Positions 1 to 5,202 of a DNA stretch of 5,202 nt are shown one piece after another. A model generated the notes under the pieces. It did not search any database. It saw only the letters and a program-made list of their open reading frames with translations, and was not told the origin of the DNA. This DNA is from Methyloceanibacter sp. Its GTDB lineage: Bacteria; Pseudomonadota; Alphaproteobacteria; Rhizobiales; Methyloligellaceae. The translations under genes were made by a program, and so were the position numbers. The stretch is taken from the NCBI GenBank assembly GCA_022865725.1, contig JALHTP010000484.1, positions 1 to 5,202 of the forward strand, written 5' to 3'. The number at the start of each line of letters is the position of its first letter. Position 1 is the first letter of the stretch.

Positions 1-1
1 C

Positions 2-928
<927 letters not shown>

Positions 929-997
929 GCTTACCGGAGAAACCGAGCAGCGACGGACTCAAGCTACAAGAGCGCGCGAGGGATAAAGGAAAGCACC

Positions 998-1369
998 ATG
1001 ACGCTAAAACGCATCCTGATCGGTCTCGGCATCGTCGTCGCGCTTCTGTTCGCCATCGTCGCGGCGCTTGGATTTTTGACGCCCGACGAGAAGTCGGTCA
1101 GTCAAACCGTGTCGATGACGGTAGGCAGCCGCACCGTCACCATAGGCGGCCACTATAAGGACATGACCCAGGAATCTCTGGCCGACGGGATCAAGATCAA
1201 CGTCGACGGCCACGAGATCACGGTCGGCGCCGATCAGCTGGAGGTCGACGGCAAGACGCAAGTGCTCGAGCCGGGCCAGGACGTGGAAATCCTGGTCGAC
1301 GACAAGGGCACCGTGTCAGTGAAAGTGGTGCACTCAGACGCCGGCGGTCCCGCCCACGCTCCGCAATAG
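998..1369 (+). CDS. Small single-pass membrane-anchored protein of unknown function
   Basis: I do not recognise a family. The 123-residue product has a short basic N-terminus (MTLKR) and one hydrophobic stretch at about residues 6-27, which predicts a membrane anchor or uncleaved signal segment. No lipobox cysteine follows it. The rest (about 30-112) alternates hydrophobic and polar residues with repeated Gly turns (TVTIGG, INVDGHEITVG, LEVDGKT, DDKGTVSVKVV), suggesting a small beta-rich domain, probably in the periplasm. The tail (GGPAHAPQ) looks disordered. The domain is acidic. The ATG at 998 is preceded by AAGGA at 986-990 with 7 nt spacing, which supports this start. The gene lies 69 bp after acs with no clear terminator between, so co-transcription is possible. 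Its last 36 bp overlap the 3' end of the opposing globin gene. The ribosome site, anchor and codon use support a real gene; the function is open. Confidence 0.8.
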   Translation: MTLKRILIGLGIVVALLFAIVAALGFLTPDEKSVSQTVSMTVGSRTVTIGGHYKDMTQESLADGIKINVDGHEITVGADQLEVDGKTQVLEPGQDVEILVDDKGTVSVKVVHSDAGGPAHAPQ

Positions 1370-1858
1370 AGCGGCGTTGTTGCCGCTCAGCGTGTGGGTG
1401 ATCTGGGCGAGAAGCTTCGCCCAGGCCTCTTTCGTCTCGCGCGTGAAGCGCTTCTCCAGCGACTGCTCCAGCGTCCACATCATCGCCTTGGCCATGGTGC
1501 GGTAATGGCGCAGCTTGATGCCAAGCTGGCGATGGCGGACGCCGAGCAGCTTGAGCGTCGGCGCCAGCCCGTCCTCGTGGTTGAGCGTGATGATGGTGAG
1601 CTTCACCGCCGCCATGAATTTACGGCCTTGCGTCTCGGCAGGCCCGCCGAACCGCGCACGCAAGGTCGGGTCGAGCCGGTAGAGCTTGAGGAAGAAGAGC
1701 TGCCCCACGAGGTCGAGGGCGGGATCGAGCTTGAGGAAGCTCTCCCTGATCACGCGCTTCTGCTGTGCCGTGAGCGAGGTCTCGACGGATGCCCCGGCGC
1801 GGGCCGGAGCAAGGCGATTTGAGGGCTTGGCGGCAGAGGCTTGAGCGGTGACTGACAT
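1334..1858 (-). CDS. Bacterial single-domain globin (Vitreoscilla haemoglobin / flavohaemoglobin-like haem domain)
   Basis: This is predicted to be a cytoplasmic haem protein binding O2, NO or CO; the exact role cannot be read from sequence. With the ATG at 1856-1858 it is 174 residues. The globin fold spans about residues 29-157 (LTAQQKRVIRESF to AQITHTL). Motifs aligned by eye to Vitreoscilla Hb are CD1 Phe70 (LRARF), E7 Gln77 (ETQGRKFM), proximal F8 His109 (GVRHR, nt 1532-1534), Tyr119 exactly ten residues after the His (RHYR), and the EAW motif near 144-146. The B10 position is Phe56 (LFFLKLY, nt 1691-1693) instead of the usual Tyr. No FAD/NAD reductase domain follows. The same frame is open back to an ATG at 2021-2023, with another at 1898-1900. 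I prefer 1858 because GGGAG sits 10 nt upstream and earlier starts add sequence unrelated to globins. An Ala-rich tail of about 28 residues still precedes the fold. Confidence 0.88.
   Translation of the reverse strand: MSVTAQASAAKPSNRLAPARAGASVETSLTAQQKRVIRESFLKLDPALDLVGQLFFLKLYRLDPTLRARFGGPAETQGRKFMAAVKLTIITLNHEDGLAPTLKLLGVRHRQLGIKLRHYRTMAKAMMWTLEQSLEKRFTRETKEAWAKLLAQITHTLSGNNAALLRSVGGTAGV
1369..1388. repeat. Perfect 7-bp hairpin at the convergent gene junction
   Basis: The arms GAGCGGC (1369-1375) and GCCGCTC (1382-1388) are fully complementary around a 6-nt loop, GTTGTT. The structure begins on the last base of the stop codon of the plus-strand gene and lies inside the coding end of the minus-strand globin. 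No T-tract follows on either strand, so it is not a standard intrinsic terminator. It could still slow or protect the 3' end of the plus-strand transcript. Confidence 0.45.
1403..1431 (+). terminator. Possible terminator-like hairpin downstream of the small membrane protein gene
   Basis: The arms CTGGGCGA (1403-1410) and TCGCCCAG (1417-1424) form a perfect 8-bp GC-rich stem with a 6-nt loop, GAAGCT. On the plus strand the stem is followed by GCCTCTTTCG, which is pyrimidine-rich but not a true T-run. The hairpin lies 33 nt past the plus-strand stop codon and inside the globin coding sequence (residues around KEAWAKLLAQ). Because the stem also encodes protein on the other strand, it may be a by-product of codon choice. 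Confidence 0.3.
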
Positions 1859-1997
1859 GGCGAGGCTACTCCCGAGGATGCATGGCTCAAGCCCGAGCAT
1901 GCGGGGCAGCCCTTGAGGAACCGTTAAGGTAACCGGATCGGAAACCAAATTGCCGGGGACGCCCCGAAAAGCTTGTGTGAGCCTGAGCCCCCAATGT

Positions 1998-2030
1998 CTT
2001 GTCGCCCGCTTCAGGGCCTCCATATTTACG
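1998..2030 (+). promoter_or_regulatory. Candidate RpoH (sigma-32-like) promoter of htpX
   Basis: A CTTG at 1998-2001 is followed after 19 nt by CATATTTACG at 2021-2030. The alphaproteobacterial heat-shock consensus, as I recall it, is CTTG, 17-18 nt, then CYTATNTNNG. The downstream element matches every defined position except the second, and the spacer is one base long. Transcription would start about 45-50 nt before the htpX ATG. htpX is a heat-shock gene in E. coli, which makes this plausible, but it is a by-eye match only. Confidence 0.35.
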
Positions 2031-2073
2031 TTTCGAGGAAGCCGGGTTCGCCTTGAGCCCTAAGCCCTCCCCT

Positions 2074-2078
2074 GGAGG
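2074..2078 (+). promoter_or_regulatory. Shine-Dalgarno GGAGG that fixes the htpX start
   Basis: GGAGG at 2074-2078 is followed after only 4 nt by the ATG at 2083-2085. Upstream in the same frame a TTG at 1999 would add 28 residues, including a Pro/Gly-rich stretch unlike any HtpX N-terminus. The strong ribosome site, together with the typical HtpX opening MSYLRTAIFL, decides for 2083. Confidence 0.75.
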
Positions 2079-2082
2079 TTCC

Positions 2083-3018
2083 ATGAGCTATTTGCGCACC
2101 GCCATTTTTCTTGCAGCGCTGACGGCGCTGTTCATGGGGATCGGGTTTCTGATCGGCGGCCAGACCGGCATGATCATGGCCTTCGTCGTCGCCGCGGCGA
2201 TGAACCTGTTCGCCTATTGGAACTCCGACAAGATGGTGCTCTCCATGTATGGCGCGCGCGAGGTCGACGCACGCTCGGCGCCGGAGCTGTATGACCTCGT
2301 CAAGCAGCTCGCCGCGGCGGCGGGGCTGCCGATGCCGCGCGTCTATGTGATGGAGAATCCGCAGCCGAACGCCTTCGCCACCGGCCGCAATCCCGAGCAC
2401 GCCGCCGTCGCGGTGACCACCGGGCTGATGGGCACGGTCGGCCAGGAGGAGCTGGCGGGCGTGATCGCGCATGAGCTCGGTCACATCAAGAACCACGATA
2501 CGCTGCTGATGACGATCACCGCGACGATCGCCGGCGCGATCTCCATGCTCGCCAATTTCGGCTTTATGTTTGGCGGTCGGAGCAACGACAACAACTCGAT
2601 CGGCTTCGTCGGCACGCTGGCTCTGTTCATTCTCGGCCCGCTGGCCGCGGGGCTGGTGCAGATGGCGATCAGCCGCACGCGCGAATACGCGGCCGACCGT
2701 GAAGGCGCCGAGATCAGCCGGCGACCTTTGGCGCTCGCCTCCGCGCTCGAGAAGATCGCCGGCGCCGCGCAGCACATCCCCAATATGCCGGCCGAGCGCA
2801 ATCCGGCTTCGGCGCATCTCTTCATCGTCAATCCGCTGTCCGGCGCGCGCATGGACAATCTCTTCTCGACCCACCCGAATGTCGAGAACCGGGTGGCGCT
2901 ACTGCAAGAGATGGCGCGCGAGATGGGCGAAAGCGGTCCGTCGGCCGGCGCTCCTTCCGATGCGGCGGGGCCATGGTCGGAGCAGCGCCGTGTTGCGGGA
3001 CGCGGGCCATGGGGCTAG
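2083..3018 (+). CDS. htpX: Membrane zinc metalloprotease HtpX (M48 family)
   Basis: HtpX is an inner-membrane protease with its active site facing the cytoplasm. It degrades misfolded membrane proteins, working alongside FtsH in E. coli. The product is 311 residues; E. coli HtpX is 293. Hydrophobic segments fall at about 4-25, 28-46, 142-164 and 173-196, fitting the two N-terminal and two central membrane hairpins of the family. The zinc site is HELGH at residues 130-134 (nt 2470-2484), with the third ligand Glu201 (nt 2683-2685) in SRTREYAADREG. FSTHPNVENRVALL near 261-274 is the conserved C-terminal element. The final 30 residues are Gly/Pro-rich and end GRGPWG, as I recall for other alphaproteobacterial copies. 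All key residues are present. A possible RpoH promoter lies just upstream. rsmB follows after 42 bp on the same strand and in the same frame. Confidence 0.96.
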   Translation: MSYLRTAIFLAALTALFMGIGFLIGGQTGMIMAFVVAAAMNLFAYWNSDKMVLSMYGAREVDARSAPELYDLVKQLAAAAGLPMPRVYVMENPQPNAFATGRNPEHAAVAVTTGLMGTVGQEELAGVIAHELGHIKNHDTLLMTITATIAGAISMLANFGFMFGGRSNDNNSIGFVGTLALFILGPLAAGLVQMAISRTREYAADREGAEISRRPLALASALEKIAGAAQHIPNMPAERNPASAHLFIVNPLSGARMDNLFSTHPNVENRVALLQEMAREMGESGPSAGAPSDAAGPWSEQRRVAGRGPWG

Positions 3019-3036
3019 GCCTGTCAGGCTAGGCCT
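3013..3036. repeat. 10-bp direct repeat across the htpX stop codon
   Basis: GGCTAGGCCT occurs at 3013-3022 and again at 3027-3036, separated by GTCA, a 14-bp period. The first copy contains the htpX stop TAG (3016-3018). The repeat core AGGCCT is its own reverse complement, so the copies at 3017-3022 and 3031-3036 could also pair as a 6-bp hairpin with an 8-nt loop. A small tandem duplication is the simplest origin. Confidence 0.7.
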
Positions 3037-3060
3037 CACGATTCTCCGGCGCATCGCACC

Positions 3061-4425
3061 ATGACCATTTCCGACAAAGAGGCGAGGGCAAGAGCCCAAG
3101 CACGCGACGCCCAGGTCGGCCTGCCGGCTCGGCGCGCCGCGGTCGAATTGCTCGGCGCCGTGCTGCAGAAGAAGCAGCAACTCGACGACATCCTGGGCCG
3201 CTCGCTCGAGCGGGGTTCCATGGGCGACCTGCCGGCCCGCGACCGGGCGCTCGCCCGCGCCATCGTGGGCACCAGCCTTAGGCGAAAAGGTCAGCTCGAC
3301 CATGTGCTCGGCGCATTTTTGGAACGCGGCATGCCGGAGCGATCCGGCACGCTCTATCCGATCCTTCTGTCCGCCGCGGCGCAGCTCATCTTCCTCAAGA
3401 CGCCGCCGCACGCGGCCATCGATCTCGCCGTGACGCTGGCCCAGTACGATCCGAAGGCGAAGCGCTACGACAAGCTGGTCAACGCCGTGCTGCGCCGCGT
3501 CGCCGGCGAAGGCGAGGCAATAGCGGCCAGCCTCGATGCAGGGCGGGTCAATACGCCCGACTGGCTGTGGACGCGATGGGTCAGCTATTGGGGCGAGGAA
3601 CGCGCGCGGGCCATTGGGCAATCCCATCTCGTCGAGCCGCCGCTCGACCTCACCCTCAAGAGCGATCCTGAATTTTGGGCCGAGCAGCTTTCTGGCCGCG
3701 TGCTCCCCACAGGCAGCGTGCGGCTTTTGCCCAAGGGGCGCATCGAGGCGCTTCCCGGCTTCGATGAGGGCGCGTGGTTTGTGCAAGATGTCGCGGCATC
3801 GCTGCCGGCGCGGCTGCTTGGCGAGGTCGCAGGCAAGCGCGTGGCCGATCTTTGCGCCGCACCCGGCGGCAAGACGGCGCAACTCGTCCTTGCCGGCGCC
3901 TCGGTCGTGGCCGTGGACAGCTCGAAGACACGGCTCGGGCTCGTCGCCGACAATCTGGCGCGGCTCGGCTTGGAGGCCGAGCTTGTTATCGCCGACGCCA
4001 CCACCTGGCAGCCTGGCGAAATGTTCGACGCGGTGCTCTTGGACGCGCCATGCTCGTCGACCGGCACCATCCGCCGGCATCCCGACATCCCCTATACCAA
4101 GTCGCCCAAGGACATCGAGGCGCTTGCCGGGCTCCAGGCCCGGCTGCTCGACAACGCCGCCAGACTGGTGAAGCCCGGCGGCAGGCTCGTCTATTCGACC
4201 TGCTCGCTCGAGCCCGAGGAAGGCGAGGCGCAGATTGCGGCCCTTCTCGTGCGAAACGACGATCTCCGCCTCGAGCCCATCGAAGACGGCGAGCTTTTCG
4301 GCGAGACGGCCTGGATCGAGCCGTCCGGAGCTTTGCGGACTTTTCCCTATGAACTCAGGCTCGATTCCCCCGAATGGAGCGGAATGGACGGCTTTTTTGC
4401 CACACGGCTGGTCCGCACCCGTTAA
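3061..4425 (+). CDS. rsmB: 16S rRNA (cytosine-967-C5) methyltransferase RsmB
   Basis: The enzyme transfers a methyl group from S-adenosylmethionine to C5 of a cytosine in 16S rRNA (C967 in E. coli). The 454-residue product (E. coli 429) begins with a NusB-like RNA-binding domain at about residues 22-160 (ARRAAVELLGAVL, ARDRALARAIV, NAVLRRVAG). A linker follows, then the Rossmann methyltransferase domain from about 240. Visible motifs are DLCAAPGGKT at 263-272 (SAM binding), AVDSS with the SAM-ribose Asp286, DAPCSSTGTIRRHPD with Cys331, and YSTCSLEPEEGE with the catalytic Cys381. Two cysteines 50 residues apart match the E. coli pair C325/C375. The ATG at 3061 is the first start codon in this frame after the htpX stop, and no strong Shine-Dalgarno precedes it. 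RsmB rather than RsmF or another NOL1/NOP2/Sun member is indicated by the NusB-like N-terminus. Confidence 0.95.
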   Translation: MTISDKEARARAQARDAQVGLPARRAAVELLGAVLQKKQQLDDILGRSLERGSMGDLPARDRALARAIVGTSLRRKGQLDHVLGAFLERGMPERSGTLYPILLSAAAQLIFLKTPPHAAIDLAVTLAQYDPKAKRYDKLVNAVLRRVAGEGEAIAASLDAGRVNTPDWLWTRWVSYWGEERARAIGQSHLVEPPLDLTLKSDPEFWAEQLSGRVLPTGSVRLLPKGRIEALPGFDEGAWFVQDVAASLPARLLGEVAGKRVADLCAAPGGKTAQLVLAGASVVAVDSSKTRLGLVADNLARLGLEAELVIADATTWQPGEMFDAVLLDAPCSSTGTIRRHPDIPYTKSPKDIEALAGLQARLLDNAARLVKPGGRLVYSTCSLEPEEGEAQIAALLVRNDDLRLEPIEDGELFGETAWIEPSGALRTFPYELRLDSPEWSGMDGFFATRLVRTR

Positions 4426-4542
4426 GCCTACGCGTATCGGGCTTGATCGGAAACGTGCGCGGCCCGACAATGCGGGTCTAAGGATGCACGGGGAGGCCTT
4501 GCGTTCTTCGAGGCGCGAGGCGGCAGCTTGGAGATACGCAGC

Positions 4543-5202
4543 ATGGCGGCTGACTCTCAGCCCTACGAGCGCGGTGGCCGCGTCCAAGCGGCGCGCCTGA
4601 GCGGTCCGGGACCGTTCCGCCGCTTCATGCTCGCGAGCATGGCCAGCATCAGCTATCCGGGAACGCAAGCCGAGCAGCTCCTGCTTGCCCCGCAGGAGCT
4701 CAGGACCGCCGACCCGAGCTTTGCCACCGAGCTTTACAACGGACATTTCGGACTCGCCGGACGGCTGGCCGAGGTCGACGCGGAGTCGCCCTTCGAGATC
4801 GCTCCTCCCTCCGAAGGCTGGGCGCGCGAGCTTTACGGATTTGGCTGGCTCAGACATCTGCGCGCGGCCGGCAGCGAGCTGTCGCGCGAGCAGGCCAAGG
4901 CGCTGGTGCAGGATTTCATCGCGCTCAAGCGCTCGCTCCACGGCCTCGCCTGGCAGCCGGAGATCGTCGGCCGCAGGGTGATCTCCTGGCTCTCCAATTC
5001 GGTCCTCATTCTCGACAGCGGCGAGCCGCAAGCCTACGAGACCTTCCTCAAGGCGCTGACCTCGCAGCTCCGCTATCTCTCGGCCAGCTATCGCGACGCG
5101 CCAGACGGCGTGCCACGCCTCGTCTCTCTCATGGCGCTGATCTATGCCGGGCTTTGCATCGCCGAGCAGCAGGCGGTGGTCGATCGCTATTCGCGGCCGT
5201 TC
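4543..5202 (+). CDS. Heparinase II/III-like family protein, N-terminal part, 3' end outside the window
   Basis: The frame is open from the ATG at 4543 to the right edge (220 residues, no stop). Full members in related bacteria are, as I recall, about 550-600 residues, so over half is missing, including the C-terminal beta-sandwich that holds the heparinase II/III domain proper. The visible part matches the helical N-terminal region: a basic start, LLLAPQELRTADPSFATELYNGHF at about 46-69, SPFEIAPPSEGWARELYGFGWLRHL at 82-106, the AWQPEIVGRRVISWL motif at 136-150, and LRYL at 176-179. GGAG at 4530-4533, 9 nt before the ATG, supports the start; an internal ATG at 4627 is the alternative. Heparinase II/III relatives cleave acidic polysaccharides by beta-elimination. 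The substrate of this alphaproteobacterial branch is unknown to me, and its catalytic residues are not in view. rsmB ends 117 bp upstream on the same strand. Confidence 0.88.
   Translation, partial: MAADSQPYERGGRVQAARLSGPGPFRRFMLASMASISYPGTQAEQLLLAPQELRTADPSFATELYNGHFGLAGRLAEVDAESPFEIAPPSEGWARELYGFGWLRHLRAAGSELSREQAKALVQDFIALKRSLHGLAWQPEIVGRRVISWLSNSVLILDSGEPQAYETFLKALTSQLRYLSASYRDAPDGVPRLVSLMALIYAGLCIAEQQAVVDRYSRPF

Noticed and set aside
929..997. Possible promoter or terminator between acs and the small membrane protein gene
   Set aside because: I found no paired -35/-10 boxes and no stem followed by T residues in these 69 bp.
1394..1822. A 142-codon plus-strand frame opposite the globin
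   Set aside because: The minus-strand frame carries an intact globin fold, and this translation is low-complexity Arg/Leu/Glu-rich with no recognisable motif.
1921..1936. Imperfect palindrome around GTTA-AGG-TAAC as a possible operator
   Set aside because: The exact arms are only 4 bp and match no regulator site I can name.
1954..1966. Small hairpin CGGGG-ACG-CCCCG in the divergent intergenic region
   Set aside because: A 5-bp stem with a 3-nt loop is expected by chance in GC-rich DNA, and a terminator has no place between divergent genes.
1859..2023. Upstream extension of the globin frame to the ATG at 2021-2023
   Set aside because: The extra 55 residues show no globin similarity and the start would lie inside the probable htpX promoter. 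An intermediate ATG at 1898-1900 remains possible but is less favoured.
4437..4467. Inverted repeat TCGGGC / GCCCGA after rsmB
   Set aside because: A 6-bp stem with a 19-nt loop and no T-tract is too weak to call a terminator.
2899..5031. A 710-codon open frame on the minus strand, antisense to rsmB and parts of its neighbours
   Set aside because: It is codon-aligned with the three plus-strand genes, so it is interrupted only where they use TTA, CTA or TCA codons, which are rare in GC-rich DNA. It closes at 2899 exactly on a CTA leucine codon of htpX. Its Arg/Gly/Ala-rich translation has no domain signal, while rsmB opposite it has all family motifs.

Overview
The window is GC-rich bacterial DNA packed with coding sequence. 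The Acs, HtpX, RsmB and heparinase-like proteins all resemble those of Alphaproteobacteria. The same-strand run htpX - rsmB - heparinase II/III-like gene is a neighbourhood I associate with Hyphomicrobiales (Rhizobiales). This placement is an inference from protein style and gene order; no genus is claimed.

Layout: (1) 2-928, the C-terminal 308 residues of an acetyl-CoA synthetase (acs), cut by the left edge. (2) 998-1369, a small unrecognised protein with one N-terminal membrane anchor, same strand, 69 bp after acs. (3) 1334-1858 on the minus strand, a single-domain bacterial globin whose 3' end overlaps the 3' end of gene 2 by 36 bp. Two compact hairpins lie at this convergent junction. (4) 1859-2082, a 224-bp divergent intergenic region with a candidate heat-shock (RpoH-like) promoter facing htpX. 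(5) 2083-3018, the membrane zinc protease HtpX. (6) 3061-4425, the 16S rRNA m5C methyltransferase RsmB. (7) 4543-5202, the N-terminal 220 residues of a heparinase II/III-like protein, cut by the right edge.

Functionally these are mostly housekeeping genes: acetate activation, membrane protein quality control, rRNA modification, and probably polysaccharide or cell-envelope metabolism. HtpX, RsmB and the heparinase-like gene may share a transcript (gaps of 42 and 117 bp), but nothing in the sequence proves it. No mobile element, CRISPR array, RNA gene or phage feature is visible. I see no convincing new multi-gene system. The points most worth a second look are the globin with Phe where Tyr B10 is expected, the unrecognised anchored protein, the overlapping convergent junction with its hairpins, the possible RpoH promoter of htpX, and the htpX/rsmB junction, where both genes share one reading frame separated by a single stop codon inside a short direct repeat.
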